This document shows, piece after piece, positions 13,503 through 21,252 of a stretch of DNA of 24,656 bases (position 1 is its first letter; each line of letters starts with the position of its first letter). The stretch is from positions 1 through 24,656 of the forward strand of contig JBGOUJ010000036.1 in assembly GCA_041477005.1 (NCBI GenBank), written 5' to 3'. Both the position numbers and the translations under genes were made by a program. Source of the DNA: JBGOUJ01 sp041477005. GTDB lineage: Bacteria > Acidobacteriota > Terriglobia > Bryobacterales > JACQDG01. The notes beneath the pieces were generated by a model. The model ran no database searches, was not told the origin of the DNA, and was given only the letters and a program-made list of their open reading frames with translations.

Positions 13503-15888
13503 CACTCAAACGCGCGAGCCAGTCGAAAACCTGCTCCTGCCTTTGCCGCGGGAAGCGATTGAAGTCCAGCGGAGTTTCCAATTGCAGCGCGCTCTCCTGC
13601 CCGAGCAGGCGATAGATCTTTCTACACGGCTCTACCTCAGCGCGCACATCTTCGACCGGAGCGTAACGGTCGAGGGTGGGTGCGATGAGCAGCATCGGCC
13701 TTGGCGCGATCAACGCCAGAGCCTGGTCGTAGTCGAACGGCAGCCGGGACTCCTCTCCAATGAAAAACCCCAGCCGGGGACTCAACCCGTGAAGGTGCGA
13801 GTCGTGGCGGATCCCTTCCGTGCCCTTCCCCGGAGTATCCAGTCGCAGAGGGTCGATACCGCCGGCGGCCGCGATCGCTCTCACCCGGCTGTCCAAAGCC
13901 GCTGCGAGCAGGCCGACTTTGGCGCCAAGACCATAGCCAACGACATAGATCCGGGAGGGGTCGATCACGTCCAGCGCGGAAACTGCATCGATGGCGGCTC
14001 GAGTATCCGCCACCATTTTTCCCAGGAGAGACCACTTCGGATACTGGTCGTAGAAATAGCGGGCGTCGAGCACGCGCGTGCCAAAGCCCAGTTGATCGAA
14101 AGCCAGCACGGCGAAGCCCCGCTTGGTGAGGGACTCGAATGGCGGGCCCGCGTATCGGGAGTACCCGGTCGCATACGAATAGGCATGGAGCCAGACGACC
14201 AGGGGCCACTTCCCCGGCTTCGGCCGGCCGTCCGCGCCGGCCGCCGGGTAATACAGATCCGCTCTAAGACCGTCTCCGAAGGGCAGACTCGCCGATCCCA
14301 TGTTCGGTCGCTTCAAGGGTCTTCCGAAAAGAAGCGCGAGCAGGTTATCGTTCGGCGCAATCTGCCACAAGTTGTTGGGTGAAGCCAGGATCTGCCGGCT
14401 CGGCGTGAGCGGGAGCCCGGCGGGCTCTTCTCCCAGAGACCAGAGAATGCTCTTCCGTAGGGCTTGTTTCCGTTGGTCCCACGATGCGGCGCTGCCGGTG
14501 ACGAAATCGCCCACTTCCCTCTTCGGATACTGCAAGGGATCGATTGTTTCCCCCGATGCTTTCAACCAGTGCTCGAAGGTGTAACCGTTGGCCCAGGTCT
14601 CGAGTCGGGGGTAGGTCTTGCGTCCGAAAACCGTATCAAAAAAGTTGACGAAGTTCTCGATGTCGCCAACCGTCGTCGAGTGCTCACCGGCCCTTAGATG
14701 GAGCCAGATGTTTTCCTCGCGGCCGAGAAACCGGAACACACCGAGAGCCGAGCGGTACGCCTGTTCGTACCCAAAAGGGTTCCCCTCGTGCTCGGCGTAA
14801 CCGGCGTACATCATCAGACCGCGGGGCGCCACCAGGGCCAGAAGCATGTTCTGATCGACCGGCAGCTTCTGCTCCCTTCCGGCAAAGAACCGCAACCTTG
14901 GATGAAACCAATGTGTATTGTGCGGGCCTCCGGTGATGCCTTCGATGCTTCCGACGGCAAAAATATCCGGCGTGTACCTCCAGGGAAGGCACTCCCCGGT
15001 AGTGCCGCTCGAAGCAACCACCGCGCCGATCCGCTGGTCGAAGGCAGTGGCCAGAAGCGCCTGTTTTCCGTTGCGGGAATGCCCTGTTATGCCAATCTTC
15101 CGCTTGTCGACTTCCGGAAGCGTGTACAGGTAATCGACCGCCCGCATTCCGGCCCAGGCCCACCGCGCGATGCACGCAAAGTCAAATTCTGGATATACCT
15201 CGATGAACTTGTCGGAATCATCCGGGTAGCCGTAATGCGCATCGGTGGCGTAGTAAAAGCAGGCGATGTAGCCGCGGCGTATGGGAGTGTAGATCCACCC
15301 GTGATTGGGGGGCTGATCGGTCAGGAACACCGGGAACGGTCCGGCGCCGTCCGGGATGAATAGTTGGAGGCGCAAGGTGGCCCGGTGGTCAGGGCCAAAC
15401 TCCAGGCGCACATCCCGGACGGTGACGCCACCCTCGCGGTGCGTGCCTGTCACAACAGCCCGGAGGTTGTCGGGTGCGGGAGGCATCCTGCCGTAAACCC
15501 AACGTTCGAACTCGGAGCGAATCCATTGGCGCTGCCGCTCCCACTGCTCCATCGTGGTGATCGGTGTGGTCCGCATCCCCTCGCGAAGCAGAAGCGGATC
15601 CGGCAGTCCGGCAATCGACGGCATCGAATCGAAGTCGGGCGGCAGTTCGCCGGTCCGCCGGATCGAGTCCTCCCAGCTCTTGTCGAATGCGCTGATGCGG
15701 CCTGTGAGTTCGTATGAGGTAGTGGGCGGAAGGATTTTTTGCAGGGTTTCCAGCAACTGCTTTCGGCGTTCGAGGTTCGAGGTCCCGGGTGAGATCTGCG
15801 CCCGCGCGCACAGAGCGGCAAGGGACAGCGCGGCAACAGCCACCCAGGCCAGTGTCTTCATTGACCGCTTTGCGTCTACGTGGATCAT
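13483..15888 (-). CDS. Secreted double alpha/beta hydrolase: CE15-like esterase plus degenerate second domain
   Basis: From the ATG at 15888 the product is 801 aa; the ATG at 15861 (MKTLAWVAVAALSLAALCARA) is an equally plausible start, and both retain the signal peptide. Domain 1 (about 80-425) has the nucleophile motif GHSRNGK (S271), an SSGTTGE segment (E299) and NTHWFHPRLRFFAGREQKLPVDQ (H326). This resembles glucuronoyl esterases (CE15) and related acetylxylan-esterase-like proteins. Domain 2 (about 520-795) is DLH/prolyl-oligopeptidase-like, but its nucleophile elbow reads GYGLG (G653 in place of Ser), and the usual late His is absent (LDFNRF), so it is probably inactive. The likely role is periplasmic cleavage of esters in plant-type polysaccharides; the substrate is inferred. 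No strong ribosome-binding site is visible. It is convergent with DUF1501 and divergent from the Oar-like receptor. Confidence 0.83.
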   Translation of the reverse strand: MIHVDAKRSMKTLAWVAVAALSLAALCARAQISPGTSNLERRKQLLETLQKILPPTTSYELTGRISAFDKSWEDSIRRTGELPPDFDSMPSIAGLPDPLLLREGMRTTPITTMEQWERQRQWIRSEFERWVYGRMPPAPDNLRAVVTGTHREGGVTVRDVRLEFGPDHRATLRLQLFIPDGAGPFPVFLTDQPPNHGWIYTPIRRGYIACFYYATDAHYGYPDDSDKFIEVYPEFDFACIARWAWAGMRAVDYLYTLPEVDKRKIGITGHSRNGKQALLATAFDQRIGAVVASSGTTGECLPWRYTPDIFAVGSIEGITGGPHNTHWFHPRLRFFAGREQKLPVDQNMLLALVAPRGLMMYAGYAEHEGNPFGYEQAYRSALGVFRFLGREENIWLHLRAGEHSTTVGDIENFVNFFDTVFGRKTYPRLETWANGYTFEHWLKASGETIDPLQYPKREVGDFVTGSAASWDQRKQALRKSILWSLGEEPAGLPLTPSRQILASPNNLWQIAPNDNLLALLFGRPLKRPNMGSASLPFGDGLRADLYYPAAGADGRPKPGKWPLVVWLHAYSYATGYSRYAGPPFESLTKRGFAVLAFDQLGFGTRVLDARYFYDQYPKWSLLGKMVADTRAAIDAVSALDVIDPSRIYVVGYGLGAKVGLLAAALDSRVRAIAAAGGIDPLRLDTPGKGTEGIRHDSHLHGLSPRLGFFIGEESRLPFDYDQALALIAPRPMLLIAPTLDRYAPVEDVRAEVEPCRKIYRLLGQESALQLETPLDFNRFPRQRQEQVFDWLARLSATPATP

Positions 15889-15896
15889 AGTCGCGC

Positions 15897-16022
15897 TCAG
15901 TATCTTTCGCCTGGCTCGCCCGGCCAGAGCCGGCGCACACTGGCAAACGGCTCGTCGCCGGCCGGCGCGGTGTAGCCATCCGGCAGCACTTCGATCGGGT
16001 AAGCATCGCGGTGCAGACGCCG
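15897..16022 (-). pseudogene. Probable 3' remnant of a gene upstream of the esterase
   Basis: On the minus strand the frame ending at 15897 has about 41 codons with strongly gene-like composition (from RRLHRDAYPIEVLPDGY through ERY-stop), ending eight bases before the esterase ATG. Upstream of about 16022 the same frame becomes low-complexity Arg/Pro/Gly sequence with no credible start. It may be the truncated end of a former first gene of this operon; the family is not recognised. The rest of 16023-16143 shows no other feature. Confidence 0.35.
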
Positions 16023-16143
16023 CTTTCCCGCGGACCCGCGGCGGGCAGGCGGCCGGCCCCACCCGGAGCCGCGTGACGCCCGCCTTTCCCGCCGGTGCGA
16101 TAGGAAGTTTAGCACCGGCAGCCGCCTGAAACGCAGAAAGAAA

Positions 16144-16173
16144 TTGACAACCGCCCTCTGGCAGTGGTATCTC
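16144..16173 (+). promoter_or_regulatory. Promoter of the complete Oar-like receptor gene
   Basis: A perfect TTGACA (16144-16149) is followed after 18 bases by TATCTC (16168-16173), a weak -10. Transcription would begin near 16180, giving a short leader with a GGGACGG ribosome-binding region before the ATG at 16198. Confidence 0.5.
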
Positions 16174-16197
16174 AAGCTTACAAGGGACGGTGATTCT

Positions 16198-19100
16198 ATG
16201 CATGTGCAGCCCAAGCTACCCTTAGTGTCTCTGACTGTACTGGCTCTGTTCCTCGCCGTGGTTGGCGCTCAGGCCCAGACCGCCACAAGCAACATCCAGG
16301 GGACCGTCAAGGACGAGACGGGTGCGGTCATTGTGGGAGCGAAGGTCAGGCTGACCAACCAGGGGACCAACCAGGCTCGTGAGCAGACTTCGAACGCCGA
16401 AGGATACTTCGAGTTCCGCGCGCTGCCGCGGGGCGAATACACGCTGGAAGCGGAGCAGGCGGGCTTCAAGAAACAGGTCATCACCAACATTACGCTGGAG
16501 GTGGCGCAAACGCAGAACGTGCCGGCTGTGCTCCAGGTGGGCGGCGTGACCGAATCGGTGGAGGTGCAGTCCTCGGCGGGTCTGCTGCAGGCCTCAGAGG
16601 CGAGCCTTTCGCAGGTCATCGACGAAAGACGCGTCCTGGATCTCCCGCTCAATGGCCGGAACTTCATGCAACTTGTTTCGCTCTCCGCCGGCGCGATCAC
16701 CTCCGGTAGGGCCGGCGCCACCGAGCGCCAGGCCAATTACGGCCCCGGGTTCTCCGTGGGCGGGCAGCGGGACTTCAGCTCCGTCGTCCTGGTCGATGGC
16801 ATGGAGATCAGCGGCCAGGAGATCAGCAATTACCCCCTCGCCATACCGTCGCTCGATTCGGTCGCCGAGTTCCGCGTCCAGACCTCGAATTACTCCGCCG
16901 AGTTCGGCGGGAACTCGGGCGCCATCGTCAATGTCGCTTCCCGGCGCGGCTCGAATCAATTCCACGGAACCTTCTACGAGTTCCTTCGAAACACAGACCT
17001 GGACGCCCGCAATTTTTTCAGCACGAGCGTCTCGCCCCTCCAGCGGAATCAGTTCGGGTTCACCGTGAGCGGGCCTGTCCTGATACCGAAGCTTTACAAC
17101 GGCCGCAACAAAACCTTCTGGATGTTCAGCTACGAGGTGACCCGCCAGCGCCAGTCGATCAACAGCACGGCGCTGGTGCCGAGCCTGCCGGAGCGCGTGG
17201 GCGATTTTAGCGGGGTAAACTCACCCGGCCTAAGGATCGTCGATCCGTTCAGCAAGACGCCTTTCCCGAACAACGTTATTCCCCAGAGCAGAGTCAATAA
17301 GGGCGGCGCATCATTGGCCAATCTGTACCCGGTCCCCAACAGCACCGATCCCGCGCGAAATTTCATCGGCGTCCCCAAGGGTCTCAACGATAACAACGTC
17401 CCGGCGACGCGCGTGGATCATCAGTTGACTTCCAAAGACACCCTCTGGGGGCGCTTCACCATCAACTCACCAATCAGTCAGGGCGTGGGTCAGGCGCTTT
17501 CCGCAGCGTTCCCCGGATTCGACCAGGTGCAGGAGGACACCAACGTACAAGTCGCTATCGGCAACGTACACACCTTCAGCCCTACGATCATCAACGAGGC
17601 GAATATCGGCTACGTCCGGTTTCGCCGGAATCGCAATTCGACGGATGCCTTCAAGCGCAATTGGATCGATGAGTTGGGCATCAAGGGCGTTCCGACGCAG
17701 CCCCTTACCTGGGCGGCCCCGTCGATGACCCCCTCCGGATATCCTGAGATCGGATATTCCTCGAACAATGCGGTTTTCAAGTGGGTCACGCAAGCCGACC
17801 AGTTTGTCGATAACCTTTCGATCATTCGCGGCCAGCATACCTTCAAGGCCGGCGCGACCGTTCAATCCAAGCGCATGAGCGTAACGCAGTGGGGCTCGCC
17901 CGATGGCGCGTACGGCTTTTCCGGCATCTTCTCCGCACCGCCGCCGGCGACAACCATCACTCGGTTCAACTCGATGGCCGACCTGCTGCTTGGCTACCCG
18001 ATTTCCTACTCCGTTCAGACCTCTCCCTATGCGCAGCGCTTTCTTTATAAGAACCTGGGATTCTATTTTCAGGACGACTGGAAAATTACACCCAATTTGA
18101 CCGCCAACTTGGGACTTCGATGGGAGTACTATGGCAAGCCGATTGACCGCTACGACAAAATCGCCAGCTTTGACCTCAGCACGAGCCAGCAGCTCTTCCC
18201 CGGCGTGAACGGCACGCCCCGCAGCCTGGCCAACCAGGACTATAACGATTTTGCGCCCAGGCTCGGTCTCGCCTGGCGTCCTAGAGGGAGTAATAAGCTG
18301 ACGGTCCGGACTGCGTACGGGATGTTCTATACTCCGGATATCATCGTGAGCTACCGGGCTCAAGGTTTCCAGATTCCGTTCGGAACCTCTTACAATCGCA
18401 CCGTTCGGCCTGCGGACCCGACCAATCCAATTCCGGTATTCACCGTCGATAACCCCCTCGCCGACCTCACGCAGGCAGTGTTCAATACCCGCGCGGGCAT
18501 CGACCGCAACTTCCGCGATGGTTACGTGCAGCAGTGGAATGCGACCACGCAGTATCTGATCACCAAGGACGTGCTGTTCGAAATGGCCTATCACGGCTCG
18601 AAGAGCACGCGTCTGGCGAGCATACTCAACTACAACGAAACGAATCCATTCCCGGCCCAGCCTCCGAACTTCACCTTGAATCTCCCGTATCCCACTTTGG
18701 GAGGGGTGAGCATTTTGGAATCGCGGGGGAACTCCACTTACCACGCGCTGCAAGCCCGGCTGGAGCGGCGCTTTGTGAACGGCTTCACGATTCTGGCGTC
18801 TTACACCTTCCAGAAGACGTTGACCGACCTCGACTCGAGCGGCGCGGGCGTGGCGAACGGAGCCGGCCCCTTCGGGCCCCAGACGATCAAGAACATCAGC
18901 GCCAACAAAGGCCCAACGGTTTTCAGCCGGCCGCATACTTTGACCGTGAGCACGGTGTACGAGGTGCCTTTGCTCAGGCACAGGAACGATCTGCTGGGAA
19001 AAGTGGCGGGAGGCTGGCAGGTGGGGGCGATTGCGACGTTTCAGCAGGGCGCGTATTTGACGCCGGCGCAGTTCGGGGCGCAGTTCACGGGGTCGCGGCC

Positions 19101-19458
19101 GAACCTGCTCGGGAATCCCAATCTGTCGAGAGGCGATCGGAGCATCGACCGGTGGTTTGACGTGAGCAAGCTGGTCAATCCGGCGCCTGGAACACTGGGC
19201 AACGCCGGCAAGGGAACCATTCTCGGCAGCGGCCTGAATAAGTGGGACATCGTGATCTCGAAGTTTTTCCGGATTACAGAAAAGCACAAGGTGGAGTTCC
19301 GGTCGGAGTTGTTCAACGCGTTCAACCACCCGCAGTTTGATGATCCGAACATGTTCCCGGCCACCAACCCGCTGGCCGGGAAGGTCACTTCGGCCAGCGA
19401 CTACGGATATAACCCGTCGGAACGGGTGATCCAGTTCGGACTGAAGTACGACTTCTGA
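16198..19458 (+). CDS. Oar-like TonB-dependent receptor with carboxypeptidase-regulatory domain
   Basis: The product is 1086 aa from the ATG at 16198. An earlier TTG (16144) belongs to the promoter -35 box and is rejected. A signal peptide (residues 8-28, ending AQAQ) is followed by a carboxypeptidase-regulatory-like domain (about 33-115: IQGTVKDETGAVIVGAKVRLTN ... YFEFRALPRGEYTLEAEQAGF). Next comes a plug-like segment (LDLPLNGRNFMQLVSLSAG, VVLVDGMEISG, FRVQTSNYSAEFGGNSGAIVNV), then a long beta-barrel to a C-terminal Phe (FGLKYDF). This is the typical acidobacterial Oar/TonB-dependent layout. It is an outer-membrane protein, probably for uptake or binding of oligomers. A canonical TonB box is not obvious. 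It lies divergent from the CE15-like esterase, which would fit a shared polysaccharide-use role, though no shared regulatory site is seen. Confidence 0.93.
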   Translation: MHVQPKLPLVSLTVLALFLAVVGAQAQTATSNIQGTVKDETGAVIVGAKVRLTNQGTNQAREQTSNAEGYFEFRALPRGEYTLEAEQAGFKKQVITNITLEVAQTQNVPAVLQVGGVTESVEVQSSAGLLQASEASLSQVIDERRVLDLPLNGRNFMQLVSLSAGAITSGRAGATERQANYGPGFSVGGQRDFSSVVLVDGMEISGQEISNYPLAIPSLDSVAEFRVQTSNYSAEFGGNSGAIVNVASRRGSNQFHGTFYEFLRNTDLDARNFFSTSVSPLQRNQFGFTVSGPVLIPKLYNGRNKTFWMFSYEVTRQRQSINSTALVPSLPERVGDFSGVNSPGLRIVDPFSKTPFPNNVIPQSRVNKGGASLANLYPVPNSTDPARNFIGVPKGLNDNNVPATRVDHQLTSKDTLWGRFTINSPISQGVGQALSAAFPGFDQVQEDTNVQVAIGNVHTFSPTIINEANIGYVRFRRNRNSTDAFKRNWIDELGIKGVPTQPLTWAAPSMTPSGYPEIGYSSNNAVFKWVTQADQFVDNLSIIRGQHTFKAGATVQSKRMSVTQWGSPDGAYGFSGIFSAPPPATTITRFNSMADLLLGYPISYSVQTSPYAQRFLYKNLGFYFQDDWKITPNLTANLGLRWEYYGKPIDRYDKIASFDLSTSQQLFPGVNGTPRSLANQDYNDFAPRLGLAWRPRGSNKLTVRTAYGMFYTPDIIVSYRAQGFQIPFGTSYNRTVRPADPTNPIPVFTVDNPLADLTQAVFNTRAGIDRNFRDGYVQQWNATTQYLITKDVLFEMAYHGSKSTRLASILNYNETNPFPAQPPNFTLNLPYPTLGGVSILESRGNSTYHALQARLERRFVNGFTILASYTFQKTLTDLDSSGAGVANGAGPFGPQTIKNISANKGPTVFSRPHTLTVSTVYEVPLLRHRNDLLGKVAGGWQVGAIATFQQGAYLTPAQFGAQFTGSRPNLLGNPNLSRGDRSIDRWFDVSKLVNPAPGTLGNAGKGTILGSGLNKWDIVISKFFRITEKHKVEFRSELFNAFNHPQFDDPNMFPATNPLAGKVTSASDYGYNPSERVIQFGLKYDF

Positions 19459-19548
19459 CTCAGGGCCATAGCCGCCGAGATCCTGGAGCAAGTCATCTGC
19501 GGCCTCGAGCGTGTCGAGCGGCGGCACGGAGGGAGAGAAAAGACAACT

Positions 19549-20070
19549 ATGAGAACGAGAGGCCTTCTGTGCGGCATGCTGGTTTTCGGAACACTGCAAG
19601 CGCAGAATCACCTGACCACCACCGCGACCGAGCGCTACTTCAACGTCGTCCGGAGGAACCTGGAGGCGAGCGCCGATGCCATGCCCGCCGAAAAGTACGG
19701 CTTCCGGCTCACGGAGGGCCAGATGACGTTCGCCCAGTGGCTCATCCACTCCACGCAAAGAAACTACAGCGACTGCGCGGCGCTCAAATCGGAACCCGTT
19801 CCCGCAGCCGAGCAGCAGGCGGCCACCCTGCGGGAGAAGGCCGAGGTCAGCAAGGCCTTGAAGGACTCCTTCGCCTACTGCGCCGACGCGCTGCAAAAGA
19901 TGGACGACCAGAAGGCCATATCCTCGGCCCAGGTGAGCAACGCCTTCCTGCATCTCGTCGTGCACAGCAACGAGATCTACGGCAACATCGTGGGATATCT
20001 GCGAGTCAGCGGCATCGTCCCGCCATCAACGGCCATGCGGGAGAGCCAGAAGGCCAAGAAGAAGAACTGA
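19549..20070 (+). CDS. Secreted DinB-superfamily protein
   Basis: The product is 173 aa with a short signal peptide (MRTRGLLCGMLVFGTLQAQ). The remainder is a four-helix DinB-like protein: DAMPAEKYGFRLTEGQMTFAQWLIHS, then SFAYCADALQKM, and a final HLVVHSNEIYGNIVGYLRVSGIVPPS. Three His residues near the helix ends (in LIHS, HLVVH) sit where DinB proteins bind metal. DinB_2 proteins of this kind are thiol-transferase or hydrolase relatives; exported versions with the VPPS ending are common in Acidobacteria and uncharacterised. It starts 90 bases after the receptor gene with a GGAGGGAGAG tract upstream, and may be co-transcribed with it. Confidence 0.85.
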   Translation: MRTRGLLCGMLVFGTLQAQNHLTTTATERYFNVVRRNLEASADAMPAEKYGFRLTEGQMTFAQWLIHSTQRNYSDCAALKSEPVPAAEQQAATLREKAEVSKALKDSFAYCADALQKMDDQKAISSAQVSNAFLHLVVHSNEIYGNIVGYLRVSGIVPPSTAMRESQKAKKKN

Positions 20071-20276
20071 CGTTCCCTCTTCTATTTACCGGGCGAAAAC
20101 CCCGCGAAATGCGCCCATTGCTCCGCCGGCGCTTCTGTGCCCGGCTTTTGCGGCGATTGCCGGCTATATTCTCCGCACGATATGCGTCGAATACTTGCCT
20201 CCCGCGGTGACTCGGGGCGTATAATCTCCGCAGCTTGGCCGGCCGGACCAAGTGTTCGGTGGAGCGGTGGAGCTGC

Positions 20277-20627
20277 TCAGGGCAACGGCGGATCGGCGGG
20301 GCCGGGTACGGTGATGTCGACCACGCCAGCGACAGGTCCGATCACCCTTCCCCCCGATTGATCTACCCCATCGAGGGACCAGCAAACAGCGAGGATGAAA
20401 TTCCATGGAATGAGCAGGACCCTACGCTTGCAGATGCCTTGCGTCTCTACGTCCCGGACCTCGATTACGAGCCCGTGATCGTTTTTCGCCTCGGCGGTGG
20501 TCGCCAACAGGCGCACAATCGGTTCCGTGAGTTCCACGCCCCCTATGCTTAGAATCTCCCTTACCGCGGGGAGACGCAGCCACTTCGTTTCGACTACGAT
20601 CAGTGCGTTCGACCTCGGCAGTTCCAT
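20277..20627 (-). CDS. Unknown 116-aa protein, third gene of HNH operon
   Basis: The ATG at 20627 follows the stop of the HNH gene by seven bases and has GAGAGG just upstream, so it is the last gene of a three-gene operon. The predicted protein looks mostly beta and soluble in its first 75 residues (NALIVVETKWLRLP, EPIVRLLATTAEAKNDHGLVIEVRDVE), followed by a hydrophobic RVLLIPWNFILAVCWSLDG segment and a Gly/Pro-rich tail. I do not recognise a family. Being encoded directly after an HNH-type protein, it could be an accessory or partner protein, but nothing in the sequence proves that. Confidence 0.5.
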   Translation of the reverse strand: MELPRSNALIVVETKWLRLPAVREILSIGGVELTEPIVRLLATTAEAKNDHGLVIEVRDVETQGICKRRVLLIPWNFILAVCWSLDGVDQSGGRVIGPVAGVVDITVPGPADPPLP

Positions 20628-20634
20628 AGCCCTC

Positions 20635-20892
20635 TCAGTCCTCAACCCTATCCTTCGCCTTCGCGTCAGCCGTAGTCTGCCACTGCATGTCTGACGGGGC
20701 ATCGGCGCCGCCGCGCTTCAGAGGCGCCTTGTGGTCGATCCCGTAACCCGGACACGCGCCGGAGGTCTTGCCGGTCTTGCCGCGGGTGCAAGTGGCGCAG
20801 CGCACTTTTGGGCCGTCGTGGGATGAAGTCTTCGCGGGAAGGCACGGGGCGAGCAGAAACAAGACGAGAAAGGCAGCTTGAGTCGGCGTCAC
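20635..20892 (-). CDS. Exported small HNH-type endonuclease-like protein
   Basis: The product is 85 aa. Residues 1-20 form a signal-peptide-like hydrophobic stretch (AAFLVLFLLAPCLPA). The rest is an HNH core: CATC (C32, C35), C47 in CPGYGIDH with the D53-H54 pair, PLKRGGADAPSDMQWQT and KAKDRVE. This pattern is typical of small HNH proteins, except that the usual Asn before MQWQ is Asp (D68), which may alter activity. Start: GTG at 20892 with GGGAG seven bases upstream, overlapping the stop of the preceding gene by four bases (GTGA). If active it would nick or cut nucleic acid outside the cytoplasm, perhaps for nutrient DNA use or competition. No cognate immunity gene can be named, though the downstream 116-aa gene is a candidate by position. 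Confidence 0.75.
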   Translation of the reverse strand: MTPTQAAFLVLFLLAPCLPAKTSSHDGPKVRCATCTRGKTGKTSGACPGYGIDHKAPLKRGGADAPSDMQWQTTADAKAKDRVED

Positions 20893-21104
20893 GGGCGGGC
20901 TCCCTCACGGAGACGCGTGTTGGGCCGGACGCTAATGGCGAAGTCCGGCAGCCGGAATTGACCCTGTTCCTGCCGGGGCCTGACCCTTGGGATGATCGTT
21001 TCGGGATTGACTTGCGCCTCCTCATCCGTACCCGGGATGGAACTGACAACTCTAAAATTGCGCCAGGTGAGCCGCGACGGATGGGGAATAACGGGAATGG
21101 ACAT
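20889..21104 (-). CDS. Unknown 71-aa protein, first gene of HNH operon
   Basis: The ATG at 21104 lies directly behind a consensus-like promoter (21115-21143), and the stop overlaps the GTG of the HNH gene by four bases, so expression of both is linked. The protein begins MSIPVIPHPSRLTWRNFRVV and continues EEAQVNPETIIPRVRP ... FRLPDFAISVRPNTRL. The LTWxxF opening and the beta-rich remainder recall the N-terminal part of DUF922-type secreted putative proteases, whose HExxH-like C-terminal part would then be missing. I consider that assignment weak. It may be a 3'-truncated gene whose end was replaced by the HNH gene, or a small protein in its own right. Confidence 0.45.
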   Translation of the reverse strand: MSIPVIPHPSRLTWRNFRVVSSIPGTDEEAQVNPETIIPRVRPRQEQGQFRLPDFAISVRPNTRLREGARP

Positions 21105-21114
21105 TTTCCTCACG

Positions 21115-21143
21115 AATCTATCGCCGCCCTCGGCCCATGTCAA
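21115..21143 (-). promoter_or_regulatory. Promoter of the HNH operon
   Basis: On the minus strand TTGACA (plus-strand 21138-21143) and TAGATT (21115-21120) are separated by exactly 17 bases. Transcription would start near 21108, only about four bases before the ATG at 21104, so the message is essentially leaderless. Confidence 0.6.
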
Positions 21144-21190
21144 GCAGTTTGCGGGGTCCGGGCCGCTCGCGTTTTTCGCCGCATGGGCTT

Positions 21191-21224
21191 GATGTCAAGT
21201 TTTATTGCTGAAAAACTTGACATC
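21191..21224. promoter_or_regulatory. Palindromic operator upstream of the DUF6088 antitoxin gene
   Basis: A perfect 13-bp inverted repeat (21191-21203, GATGTCAAGTTTT, with 21212-21224) has an eight-base centre. The right arm contains the TTGACA -35 box of the rightward promoter. A protein bound here would block that promoter; autoregulation by the DUF6088 winged-helix protein is the obvious candidate. Confidence 0.65.
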
Positions 21225-21246
21225 CCCAACACTGAGAGCTGATACT
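21218..21246 (+). promoter_or_regulatory. Promoter of the DUF6088 antitoxin gene
   Basis: TTGACA (21218-21223), a 17-base spacer and GATACT (21241-21246). The expected start of transcription (21252-21254) coincides with the ATG at 21253, and there is no ribosome-binding site, so the mRNA is probably leaderless. Confidence 0.6.
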
Positions 21247-21252
21247 TGGCCC

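Noticed and set aside
16144..16197. TTG start for the Oar-like receptor
   Set aside because: The TTG is part of a perfect TTGACA -35 box, and the extra 18 residues would precede a normal signal peptide that begins at 16198.
15889..16203. Longer N-terminus for the double hydrolase
   Set aside because: The added 105 residues are low-complexity and precede a standard signal peptide, so translation starts at 15888 or 15861.
17467..19965. 832-codon open frame on the minus strand
   Set aside because: It is the complement of the Oar-like receptor and the DinB-like gene; both plus-strand genes have family motifs, promoters or signal peptides.
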